NCBI GenBank assembly: GCA_030789695.1
Contig: CM061139.1
Coordinates: forward strand, 8,447,878-8,511,877
DNA length: 64,000 nt
Direction: 5' to 3'
DNA from: Scilla litardierei
Taxonomy: Eukaryota > Streptophyta > Magnoliopsida > Asparagales > Asparagaceae
Below, in pieces: positions 10,401 through 20,130 of this stretch (position 1 is the stretch's first letter; each line of letters starts with the position of its first letter). The notes under the pieces were generated by a model that did not search any database, had not been told where the DNA came from, and saw only the letters and a program-made list of their open reading frames with translations. Position numbers and translations under genes: made by a program.

Positions 10401-11302
10401 ACGTGAACGGGGCTAACCCACCTACTGTCAGAGATAGGATAGATAATTCTGGCCTCAAGCAATTTCAGGATTTTCTTTTTGACTACCTCTTTCATATTCG
10501 GGTTCAACCGCCTTTGAGGCTCAATAGAAGTGGCTTCAGTGTTTTCCAAGTGGATCCTATGCGTGCATAGCCTAGGGCTTATTCCCTTAAGATCAGAGAT
10601 AGTGTAGCCAAGGAAATCCTTGTGATCCCTAAGAACTTCTAATAGTTTTTCAAGTTGATCTTGGCCAAGGTGGGCATTAACAATCATTGGGAAGGTCAAT
10701 TTACTACCCAAGAAAGCATACCTCATATTCAGCGGTAATTGTTTAAGCTCTACCTCAAAGGGTGTCGTACCCTCTGCTTCGTCATCTTGTGTGAGTTTGG
10801 CTTCTTCTTCAACTTCTGAGTTTAGCTCACTCTCGAGTGGAGGCTCAGATTCGCTTCCTAGTGAGGACGGTGCATCGGAATAGACGCTCTCCGATTCTAC
10901 ACTAGCATCGATAGGACCACCACCTTGCTCTGGTTCATTCCTGAGATCGAGAAATAGGTCAGCAGATTCATAATTGCAAGAGTGGGGGTTGTAGAGTGTA
11001 ACTCCCTGAATGTCGGTTTGCTCGAAGTATTCCTCGGGAGTGTAGTACTCTTCAACGCATGTTCTATCGCCTTCAAAATATAGCTTGTCGTCCCTCACAT
11101 CAACTCTGATATCGCCCCCAATAGTCCTGTCTGGGGAGATTTGATCCATCACAAAGCTAGCAAACAACTGTTCGACGGGGTCCTCGATATTAATAGCAAA
11201 AGCTCCGGTAGCGTGGACCTCATCAATAAGTTCATTAAGGAGCTCCGCAAAAGATTCATCATCTCCCTGGTCAGACTCAGTCATTGGAATTACATCCCCC
11301 AT
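7439..11302 (-). pseudogene. Athila pol: RT, RNase H, integrase; two in-frame stops, no gag or protease
   Basis: The frame begins at an ATG (11302) only about 170 bp inside the 5' LTR, with an acidic stretch of roughly 200 residues. RT follows (catalytic FMDD in [11 protein letters not shown]), then RNase H ([22 protein letters not shown]), then the HHCC integrase finger and integrase core ([14 protein letters not shown], and the Glu in [10 protein letters not shown]). Stops interrupt at 8738-8740 (TGA after FDCW, where Gly is expected) and 8048-8050 (TGA where Arg CGA would fit). The frame then continues through an acidic C-terminal extension to 7439. Gag and protease are absent, so the copy could move only with help from another element. 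Confidence 0.88.
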
Positions 11303-11445
11303 TTTACCTGTTAAGATCTTGCGGAAAATTTCAGGAGAGCTTGCAAAATAGGGCCGTAAACAAAGTTAGAAAAGAATGAAGAAATAAATAAAGAAATTGA
11401 AGAAAAATAACCGGGTGATCCAAATCGAACTCTGTCAAAATAGCT

Positions 11446-11463
11446 TCCCCGGCAACGACGTCA
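11446..11463 (-). other. Primer binding site of element 1
   Basis: Minus-strand TGACGTCGTTGCCGGGGA, 6 bp inside the 5' LTR. It differs at two positions from the tRNA-Asp type site TGGCGCCGTTGCCGGGGA used by Athila elements. Confidence 0.75.
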
Positions 11464-12520
11464 AAAACTTGATCGCGCCCCGGATACACGTCCCGGAGCG
11501 GCGACACTGTAGTCTTACCGCAAGCGCACGGTGTAGCGGCGAGCGGGTATCGAACACAGGGAGCCCTAATAACAGCGTCTTCTTCAATCCACCTGGCTAT
11601 AATAATGGTAGAGAAATGTTCGCAATAATGCGGTCACAGTCGTTCAATCGTATAAAAGGAATACCAAATTAATAAAGACGCCTAGGGATAGGGAATCCCT
11701 GCTACTTGCCGTATCTCATCATTATGATTCGTGGGTTTCACAATTGCTAGACTTGAAATTCGGGTGAACAAGTTGCAACTAAATGTAGAACCAAGCTCAC
11801 GCTCTCGCGCTATTGCCCGTCTATAGCAAACCTAGGGTAGGGTCCAATCTCTTGCAAACCCTAACCTAGGCTAACTAGCGTGAAGGACAACATCATCGTT
11901 CAATCGTATCTCGAGCCCACTCTCATGCAAACTCGAGCTACGACCAAGGATTGGGATAGTTCCTACCCGTCCAATCTCTTGCAAACGGGTATTGGTGTAG
12001 AATTACAATTGAAAACCCTAGTTTCGGTCCAATCTCTTGCAAACCGGTTCCAGAGAAATTTAATTGCAACCCAATTCGAATTTCTAAGGCTTCCTATCGA
12101 ATTGGGATCCAATCTCTTGCAAAGCCCAATCGGTATGAATCCCTAGCTATTCGTATTAAATCAATCCCAAACTAACCCTAATCAATTCTAGCAATAATTT
12201 CACCAATTCATCACAAATTAGAAATAGGGTTCGTAGGGGTTCATCCCTACGCCCTAAGACGATAGAACTACTCACAATTCATCAAGCAATTCAATAGAAA
12301 TTCACAAATAAAATCAATGGAATTCATAGCAATATTCAAAATATCAATAAAAATGGAGTTTTTGATAGGGAGAGAGACAAACCAATGAAGAACAAAATAG
12401 CATCCAACAAATTATCACTTTTCTCTCCTCCCTAAAAGCTAAATCTAATTCCTTAAAAGTTAATCAAAAAGGGGCTGCAAAAGTTCTGAAAAGCTCCCTA
12501 AACTAGGTTAAAAACTGGGG

Positions 12521-12529
12521 TTAAATATA
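12521..12529 (-). promoter_or_regulatory. TATA box of the 5' LTR of element 1
   Basis: Minus-strand GGGGGTATATTTAACCC, 83 bp downstream of the palindrome array; the most likely core promoter of the element. The start site cannot be fixed from sequence. Confidence 0.5.
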
Positions 12530-12611
12530 CCCCCAAAATTGCCCAAAAAATCCTGACGAAAATGCCCATGCGCAGCCTCAAAATCGCAGTTTATGCTACA
12601 GGCAGCGCGGT

Positions 12612-13003
12612 TCACTCGGCCGAGTGACAAATGTCACTCGTCCGAGTGAGAGGCCCTGACAGATTCCAGAGAGTTGGTGGTCTTGGGGGTCGTCTCCTCG
12701 GGAGTCACTCGGCCGAGTGACTTTTCTTCACTCGGCCGATGGGCGTTCTTCACTCGGGCGGACGGTCGTTCGTCACTCGGCCGAGTCGGTCTTTGGGGCT
12801 GACTGACGGATTCCAGAGAGTTGGAGATTTTTGGTTGTCGTCGTCTTGGCTCCACTCGGGCGAGGGATGAATCGGTGCTCGGCCGAGCGGTCTGGCGATG
12901 CTCGGCCAAGTGCACACTGATATAAGCTCTGTTGCGTGTCCGGTCTGGCCGGCCGAGCGGGCTGTCTATGCTCGGCCGAGTGACTCCTTCACTCGGCCGA
13001 ATG
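12612..13003 (-). repeat. CACTCGGCCGAGTG palindrome array, 5' LTR of element 1
   Basis: Counterpart of 1551-1942, with scattered single-base differences that break individual palindromes (for example CTCGTCCGAG and CTCGGCCAAG). Confidence 0.85.
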
Positions 13004-13298
13004 GCATGCTGAAAATGCCCACTCTTCGTATTTTTGCCTCCTCATCGCTTCTACGACGTTCTTTCTTCTTCCACTCCTCTCCAATCGCAGAATACTCCTC
13101 AAGAGAGTCGTCGATGACACTCCGGAGTGGGTGCATCTCATAATCACTCCAAATCGCTCCAAATCTCCTGAAATACAACAAAAACAACAAATCGTGAAAA
13201 GCATCGTAATATTGTCGAATAAACGTGAAAAACATGATTTGAGCAATCTAAATGGCATGAAAATATGCAGAAAAAAGGTGTAAAATACGGAGTGATCA

Positions 13299-13303
13299 CT
13301 TCT
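13299..13303. repeat. Target-site duplication of element 1 (right)
   Basis: CTTCT directly after the LTR terminus GATCA, matching 407-411. Confidence 0.93.
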
Positions 13304-14075
13304 GTCGACGGTCCAAAATCTGAACAGGCTGCTGGTCATAAGTCAAGTCCGGATGGACCGTGATCTCCGAGATATCCACTGTGTGAGACGGATCACTGAT
13401 GTACCAGTGCAACTGAGATACGTGGAATACGGTGTGAACTCCCACCAAAGATGGTGGCAGAGCAAGGCGGTAGGCCACTGCTCCCACACGCTCCAGCACA
13501 TCGAAAGGTCCAATGTACATTGGACTCAGCTTTCCCCTCTTCCCGAATCGGATAACTCCGCGGTTCGGGGAAATCTTCAGGAAGACGTGATCTCCAGGAT
13601 GAAACTCCAAAGGTCTTCTCTTGGCATCTGCCCAATGCTTGAAGCGATCATGTGCAACTCTGAGCTTCTCCCTGATGTCTCTCACGACATCCACAGCTTC
13701 TACTATCATCTCCAGACCTAACAGCTCCCGATCTCCAATGTCATCCCAGCTCAGTGGCGATCGGCATTTTCTCCCATATAAGGCAGCAAATGGCGCCATG
13801 CCAATGCTCGCCTGGTAGCTGTTGTTATACGAGAACTCCACCAAGTGAAGATGGTCCTCCCAAGATCCCTTCAAATCGAGCGTACAAGCTCGCAGCATAT
13901 CCTCTAGTATCTGAATAGTCCTCTCGGACTGGCCATCGGTCTGTGGATGGTATGCCGTGCTGAAACTCAGACTCGTACCCAAATTCTCCTGCAGACTTCT
14001 CCAGAACTGAGATGTGAACCTCGAGTCTCTATCAGACACGATGCTCACGGGGACTCCGTGTAAGCGTACAATCTC
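13299..14075 (-). CDS. Tekay integrase, catalytic core to C-terminal region (element 2)
   Basis: Open frame starting at GAG (14075), right after a putative 3' splice site. It holds EIVRLHGVP, the second Asp of the integrase triad in SDRDSRF and the Glu in QTDGQSER, then [21 protein letters not shown] and the C-terminal region. It runs without a stop into the target duplication of element 1 and continues at 290-411. The first Asp of the triad is in the preceding exon (IDFVTGLP). Integrase inserts the cDNA; the degenerate chromodomain tail is thought to guide insertion into heterochromatin. Confidence 0.85.
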
Positions 14076-14151
14076 CTGCACGTACACGGTCCACGTCACA
14101 GCTAACTCAAAGAGGAAAAATTAAAGAGAAGTAGAAATGAAATTTTTTTAC
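14076..14151 (-). other. Intron-like 76-bp interruption in integrase of element 2
   Basis: Minus strand: coding KYLE, then GTAAAAAAATTTC, a T-rich run, and GTGTACGTGCAG, then coding EIVRLHGVP. Removing exactly GT to AG joins the codons in phase 0 and gives the usual Tekay spacing [16 protein letters not shown]. The segment has an in-frame TGA and a length not divisible by three. Confidence 0.6.
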
Positions 14152-16577
14152 CTCTAGATATTTCCTCGCCAAAGCTTCCGTAGACTGGCCCACTCGGAAG
14201 GGAATGAAATGCGCAGACTTAGTCAACCGATCAACAATCACCCAGACTGCGTCGTTCTGTTTCGGGGTCCGAGGTAAACCAGTCACAAAATCTATCATAA
14301 TATGTTGCCACTTCCACTCCGGAATAGGAAGCGGTTGTAGCAATCCAGCCGTACGATGGTGCTCAGCCTTCACTTGTTGGCATATCAAACACTTGGCAAC
14401 GCTCCGTGCCATACCCCTCTTCATGCCAATCCACCAGTAATTCAGTCGAAGGTCCTTATACATCTTGGTACCTCCATGATGTATAGAATATGGCGAGCTA
14501 TGAGCCTCACTCAAAAGCTCCTCCCGAACATCACCTGTAGGTACGCAGAGTCTGCTGCCATACTGCAGCGAACCATCCTCATCAATCATGAACTCCGTCC
14601 GCAGTCCAACTTCAACCTGCCTCCTGATCCTCTGTAGCTTCGGATCTCTTGCCTGTGCTACCTTGATCCGATCCACGATCGTGGACTGAATCTGCAAATT
14701 CATAAGAGAATGAACTACACCAGGTAGGACAACCTCCAAATCCATCTCCTTCAGCTCCTGATGAATCCTCCAGTCGGCTGTATGCATCATTGCAGTAGGA
14801 AGTCTACTCAAAGCATCGGGCACTACGTTCACTTTCCCCGGGTGATACTGCAAATCTATCTCATAGTCAGCCATAAGCTCCAACCATCGTCTCTGACGCA
14901 TTTTGAGTTCCTTCTGCGTGAATATGTACTTCAAACTTTTGTGATCGGTGAAAATCTTCACGCTCTCACTCAGTAAGAAGTGCCTCCAGATCTTCAATGC
15001 AAAAATCACCGCCGCCAACTCCAGATCGTGCATCGGGTAATTCTTCTCGTGCGTCCTCAGCTGACGAGAAGCATACGCGACCACATGGCCATGATGATGC
15101 AGAACACATCCTAGGCCCTTCCCTAATGCATCACAATATACTTCGAAGCCTCCACTCCGATCCGGTACCGCCAAAACCGGTGCCGTGGTCAACCTCGCCT
15201 TTAAGTTACTGAAAGCCTCCTCACAAGCATCTGACCACTGAAACTCCACATCTTTCCTTGTCAGCTTCGTCATCGGCTCTGGAATCTTCGAGAAATCCTT
15301 GATGAACCGCCGATAATAGCCTGCTAAACCAAGGAAGCCCCTGATATCGGACGCTGACTGCGGAGTCGGCCAATCTCGAACTGATCTGACCTTCTCCGGA
15401 TCTACTGATATGCCATCACCGGACACCACGTGTCCTAGGAATGCGACTCTGTCCAGCCAGAACTCGCACTTGCTATACTTGGCATACAGCTTGTGCCGCC
15501 TCAGCGTCTCTAGCATTGTCCTCAGATGACAGCTGTGCTCCTCCTCCGACTTCAAATAAATAAGAATATCGTCGATGAAAATCACAACAGACTTATCCAA
15601 GAAGTCGTAGAAAATCAAGTTCATCAGGTTCATGAACACAGCTGGAGCATTGGTCACGCTGAAAGGCATAACCACGAACTCATAGTGCCCGTACTTCGTC
15701 CGGAAAGCTGTCTTCAGAATGTCATCCTTCTTCACCTTTAACTGACTGTATCCGCTCCTCAAATCCAACTTCGAGAAAACTCTCAAACCTCCCAGCTGAT
15801 CGAAAATGTCATCGATGCATGGCAGCGGATACTTTTTCTTCACGGTGACAGCATTCAATCCTCGATAGTCCACGCACATCCTGCAGGACCCATCCTTCTT
15901 CTTCATAAGCAACACTGGTGCACCCCACGGTGACACACTAGGGTGGATGAAACCCTTCTGCAACAGCTCATCTAGTTGCTTCCGCAGCTCCTCTAGCTCC
16001 GCGGGAGCCATCCTATACGGCGCCTTCGATATCGGCTGTGCACCCGACATCAGATCGATGCCGAACTCCAATGCCCTGTCAGGTGGCAGACCCGAGATAT
16101 CTTCTAGAAAGACGTCATTGAAGTCTCTGACGATCGCTGGTCGGTCTAACTCCATCTGCAACGCTGCTAGCACTGGCACCTCCGGCTTGGCCTGAAATCT
16201 GATGGGCCCAAGAGACTCATCTCTGCTGCGGAACTCGAACTCCGGATGGCCTGGAATCCGGAATACCACTCTCTTGATGTGACAGTCGATCGAAGCGTGG
16301 AAATCTCCCAGCCAATTGATACCAAGGACGACATCGAAATGCGGCAGATCGTGGACGATGAAATCTGCATATAACTCATGTTCACTGACCACTAGAGGAA
16401 TCGACCGACATCCCATGTTCACAGTCACCACTCCGTTCCATGTGGTGATGTCCCAACACTTAGGAAGTGTGTGGGTAGGAATGGAGTGCTTTGTTATAAA
16501 CCTCCGGGATAGGATGCACATGGATGCACCGGAGTCAAACAAAGCCAAAGCAGGGTGAGAGGACACTAGAATGGTGC
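14152..16577 (-). CDS. Tekay protease, RT, RNase H and N-terminal integrase (element 2)
   Basis: Open reading frame of about 800 residues. Protease comes first with LFDSGAS. RT follows ([12 protein letters not shown] and catalytic FIDD in [11 protein letters not shown]), then RNase H (VYCDALG, DLELAAV, TDHKSL). The integrase finger has [11 protein letters not shown] and the core first Asp in IDFVTGLP. It ends in the segment LARKYLE directly before the 76-bp intron-like sequence. No stop or frameshift occurs inside, which is notable beside the broken copies elsewhere in the window. RNase H has CDALG where CDASG is usual. Confidence 0.9.
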
Positions 16578-16695
16578 CTAGGAAACAAGGGGTCTAAGGT
16601 CATGACACTACTCTAGCAATCAAACAAACAAGCAACACTAACAAAACTAGCAATAAGGTCTAACTATGAAATGAAAAGACTAGGTCAAGGAGTAC
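16578..16695 (-). other. Intron-like 118-bp interruption between gag and protease of element 2
   Basis: Minus strand: coding VIA plus one base, then GTACTCCTTGACC, T-rich sequence and GTTTCCTAG, then coding GCACCATTCTAGTG. Splicing in phase 1 produces [22 protein letters not shown], the expected Tekay gag-protease junction. Without removal the frame stops after VIAGTP. Confidence 0.6.
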
Positions 16696-17817
16696 CTGCA
16701 ATAACCCCATCTAGCTCCTCAGTCTCAACAGGTGTCATGGTATAGGCCGACCTCTGAGGCTGCACTGCTCGCTGGTACATCTGCCTCTGTGGCACCAAGG
16801 GTGGTCCACCAACAGCAGGTCCTCTCTGGACTGGGGCAGGCGCTCCAACAACAGCATTGCGGGCTCTCGGACAATCCTTCGCAGCATGCGAAGCATCTCC
16901 ACAAAGTAGGCATAGACCCAGCTTCCTCCTACAGTTGGTCTGAACATGTCCGGGCTTGCCACAGAAATGGCACGGACCTTTGCTCTGATGCTGCACTGGT
17001 GCTCCAGGTCTCTTGAATGGCACAGTCTGGACTGGCCTCATCGTCGGCCTGGCTGGTGGCCGGTACTGCTCCATAGGGCGCTTCCCTCTATCCGCTGGTG
17101 TGTCAGGCAGGTGCGAAATCGTCTCATGATTCTTCGCAGCATCTAACACTTCCCTCATAGTCTAGAAACTAGCAAAGGACATGGAAGCCTGGACCTTTGG
17201 ATGAAGTCCCTGACGGAACCGCTCAGCTCGGTTCTCCTCCTTCTTCACCATATGCGGGGCAAAACGGCTCAGCATCTTGAACTCACCTCATACTCATCGA
17301 TCGTCATGTCCCCCTGCTTCAGATCCACGAATCTGCCCATCAGCTCTCTCCTAGCTGCCTTGGTGAAGTACTTCTCCTTGAACATATGGCAAAAATTCTT
17401 CCACTCTACTGGCTTCTGCAGGCGCCTCTCCTCAATACACCACCAGTTTTGGGCAATCTCAGTCAACTGCATCTTTGCGATCTCCACCCGAGCATCATCT
17501 AGAATCTTGGCAGCTATCAACTTCTCCTCAGTGCTTTGGATCCACTCATCAGCACCCAGAGGTCCCTCCTTTCCAGAGAAGGTCTTCGGCTGAAGCTCGT
17601 TGAACTGCTTCACTCCTGGAGTAGCTCGCGGAGCAGGCGGAGGTGGAGGTGGTGTAACAGGTGGGGCCTGGGCAGCACGGTGAGACTGCTGCACCAGCTG
17701 ATGTTGCACCTCAAGCATCTCTCGCATCACACCAAGGAACTGGCAGAACTCTGCACCCTGGTCCTCCGGACCGTCATCACTCGAATTCGAGGATCGAGTA
17801 ATGCGTCGTCCAGCCAT
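16696..17817 (-). pseudogene. Tekay gag with one frameshift and one nonsense codon (element 2)
   Basis: Starts at ATG 17817 (MAGRRITRSS), about 130 bp inside the 5' LTR. The capsid region includes GADEWIQSTEEKLIAAK. A one-base loss at about 17279-17289 breaks the frame after IDEYE; the expected continuation, ending in SRFAPHMVKKEENRAERFRQG, is present in the next frame. A TAG at 17162-17164 interrupts before MREVLDAAKNHE. The nucleocapsid part has two CCHC knuckles (CHFCGKPGHVQTNC and CLLCGDASHAAKDC) at about 16880-16975. Gag packages the RNA; with two lesions this copy is unlikely to make full-length protein. Confidence 0.85.
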
Positions 17818-17925
17818 CCTGTGTTCAGAAACGAAAACACAGGTCAGACCCGTACAATGTTTGAATATCAAAATGAATGTCCTTACTCTTACTGTTTTGT
17901 ACTTGCAGAAAGATTGGGACTTGGA

Positions 17926-17949
17926 CCTGCATGGGCCACCACTAAAACC
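17926..17949 (-). other. Sequence in the primer-binding position of element 2 (non-canonical)
   Basis: Directly after the 5' LTR the minus strand reads GGTTTTAGTGGTGGCCCATG, not the initiator-Met site TGGTATCAGAGC usual for Tekay. The identical stretch follows the LTR of element 3 (33255-33275), so it is a shared feature of this lineage. I cannot name the priming tRNA. Confidence 0.45.
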
Positions 17950-18298
17950 TGTCACGCCCCGCTTCCCAAAACAGTGGAGGCGAAGCGTGGCTAAGGCCCG
18001 CTTAGGCCAGAGCTAAGGAGCACTGACCCAACAAGCGTCTGTATGGTACCAAGACGAAGGTACAGGTCCCTGCATGTTAGTACAGAACAATAAGAGTACC
18101 AAAAAGAAGTGACAAATCATTTTATTTCAACATATCAAAAAGTACAGAGTCTCAATGCCCGAAGGGCTACAACTGCAGAAAGGAAAATCTAACGGTGCAA
18201 GCACCCAACCTAAACAAGGAAACAAAAGGTGCTACGCACCCAACTATAAGAAATGGATATCTCTGGAAACTGCAACGAGAAGTCTCTAGCTCTGGTCC

Positions 18299-18384
18299 TC
18301 CTCAGGATCGTACTTAGGATCAGCGCTCTCTGGCTCCACGTCAACTGGCAAGTCCGCCTCCTCGACGAACTCTGGCTCAATTCC
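18299..18384 (-). CDS. Short acidic reading frame in the LTR of element 2
   Basis: Minus-strand frame beginning IEPEFVEEADLPVDVEPES and ending DPEEDQS before TAG. It starts exactly at the second arm of the inverted repeat, after GTACGTCAG. Comparable acidic frames end at the same relative position in the LTRs of element 3 (33580-33672) and at 63640-63753. Function unknown; it may be an exon, a leader peptide or a relic. Confidence 0.4.
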
Positions 18385-18421
18385 TGACGTACAGCACCAA
18401 AAGAAGGAACTGTACGTCAGG
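18383..18421 (-). repeat. Perfect 12-bp inverted repeat in the LTR of element 2
   Basis: CCTGACGTACAG (18383-18394) and CTGTACGTCAGG (18410-18421) with a 15-base loop. Each arm contains TGACG. The same structure is at 33676-33713 and, with paired base changes, at 63622-63655. Confidence 0.85.
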
Positions 18422-19205
18422 TAAGGTCTACAAGAAGGGGTTAGACCAAACTGCAAGTGCACCAATTATTTAACAACGTTTTACTGGTTGATTAACATGC
18501 TGAGGTTATAACAGACGAACAAACGAAAGTACACGCATCAGGAAAGTAAACACGACAAGTAGTAGTCGTAGAAAGTGCTACCGACTACAGGACTAGCCTA
18601 CAGGTGTCAAGACAAGACGTAACATGGAGAAGCCAGACAAGATAAGAAAAAGACAAGAGTAACACGAAAGGGTTCACGCCTTTACGGTTCGAGGGGGATC
18701 AGACCCACTTGTCGCATGCACGCTCAACCCTACCCCAAAACCCCAAGAATCGTGACAGGACAAGGGATCACTTGCTCTAGCTTGACAAGTGCCCTATTGC
18801 TCTCTGAGCTATGTATCAGTCCAAGGAATCACCTGCTCTAGCTTGACAGGTTCCCTATTGCCCATCGGGCTGTGAATCAGTACAAGGGATCACTCGCTCC
18901 GGCTTGGCGAGTGCCCTATTGCCCATCGGGCCGTGCAAGACGGAACGGGACATGGCAAGACGGAAAGGAAATGACACGACAAAACAGGAGGGGTTGTACT
19001 AGGGTGTCCACAACTCACACACACGCATGTCAATCCTATGATGTCAAAATTATTGTTGTTGGACTCAGACTTTGTTGTCAAGTCTGAGCCATCAAGGGGC
19101 GTCTCGGACGCTATCATTTCGCGTCCGATTCTCATGGTTCCAAAAATAACATTTCTAGCAAGACTAAGGCCTAAACATGGCCAAGAACGCAAGTGGTACA
19201 CTTGC
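18384..19205 (-). other. Putative GC-AG intron in the LTR of element 2
   Basis: Minus-strand CAG followed by GCAAGTGTAC at 19205 fits the strong donor consensus of GC-AG introns, and GTACGTCAG ends at 18384. The segment is 822 bp; the homologous segment at 62832-63655 is 824 bp despite almost complete sequence divergence. The minisatellite would lie inside it. Confidence 0.35.
18757..18936 (-). repeat. Hairpin minisatellite (3 units) in the LTR of element 2
   Basis: Three units of about 60 bp, each with an inverted repeat followed by CCCTATTGCC or similar. Stems differ but stay complementary: CACTTG with CAAGTG; ACCTG with CAGGT; CACTCGC with GCGAGTG. Confidence 0.8.
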
Positions 19206-20077
19206 CTGCGGTGGCGAGTGCGTCGTCTTCCTGGAGTGCCTCGTCCAAACGTCTAATCGGCGAAGGAACGTCTGAAAGTCGTGACACGGTGACGGTGTCA
19301 GATCACAATTCAATAATTCCTATTAGGGTTGTGTATAGGTTATCGGGACTATCCTAATCGTCAAAATCACATTTTTAATTGTATATAAGCCTAATCGACG
19401 ATCTATCCTATGTGTACATGCATAAAGTTCATTCGTCGATTTCTACGGTTTCACAACGTTTTAAGGAACAACGGAAAATAAATTTAATTGATTTAGTTGT
19501 TGATTTTAATTAGGGTTTGATTGTCTATAGTGTGGGTTCCTACGAGTTTAGGGAACCAACCTGATTTGACGATCGAACGGAGGTTCGGCGTCTGATCTGG
19601 AAAGGCGGAAGCTTGGCGTCGTCCGGAAATTCCTAGGCCGCGGGTAGCGCAGCGAGGAATGTTGATTTTCGGTGATGACGTCAGCCTCCGAAGGTGGTGA
19701 CGAGGATCTCGACGTCTCACGGGGTCGTCGTCGCTAGATCTGGGATTGGATCGCCACGCGAGGAGAAGGGCTAAGAGGAGATGGATTCTCGGAAAGGAAA
19801 ACGAGATGGTGGCCGGGGCTTAGCCGTGGGGTTTCAGATCTGAGGGGGAGATGAGGGTGGCCGGCTGTGGGAAAAGAAGAAGGAGAAAAAGAGAGGAAGG
19901 GAAAAACAGGAGAAGGGAAGAGAAAAATTAGAATAGAGGAGAAGAAGGAAGGAGATCGGATTGGTCTCGTGAAGGTGGAGGGCGCACGGGAGGAGGAAAG
20001 ACTTAGGGAAAGGAATGAGAGGGATTGGGGAAGAAGACTGTTAAAAACAATGAGGAGAAAATAAGAGCATTCGCGCG

Positions 20078-20085
20078 TTTAAATA
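20078..20085 (-). promoter_or_regulatory. TATA-like box in the LTR of element 2
   Basis: Minus-strand TTATTTAAACG, 46 bp downstream of the hairpin module and upstream of a GC-rich leader; plausible core promoter. Confidence 0.4.
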
Positions 20086-20130
20086 AGAAAACAAGCGGCG
20101 GCTAGGTCAGAAATTAGGGTTTCGGAAGCG

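Larger units (their letters stand above)
412..13298 (-). mobile_element. Element 1: Athila-lineage Ty3/gypsy retrotransposon lacking gag
   Basis: Bounded by LTRs 412-2236 (3') and 11470-13298 (5'), each starting TGATC and ending GATCA, with 5-bp target duplications. Order on the minus strand: 5' LTR, tRNA-Asp-type PBS, pol (RT, RNase H, integrase), a non-coding stretch with palindromes and a TATA box, an env-position ORF, non-coding 3' region, PPT, 3' LTR. RT sequence and PBS place it in the Athila group. I count eleven mismatches in roughly the first 400 bp of the LTR pair, so it is not a fresh insertion. Pol has two in-frame stops. Confidence 0.9.
11470..13298 (-). repeat. 5' LTR of element 1
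   Basis: 1829 bp, TGATCG to GTGATCA. It contains the hairpin series (11831-12130), the TATA-like TATATTTAA (12521-12529) and the palindrome array (12612-13003). On the minus strand the order from the LTR 5' end is array, TATA, hairpins, PBS. Confidence 0.93.

Noticed and set aside
17279..17289. A third mini-intron in gag of element 2 (GTGAGTTCAAG)
   Set aside because: Eleven bases is far too short for splicing; a one-base deletion explains the frame change.
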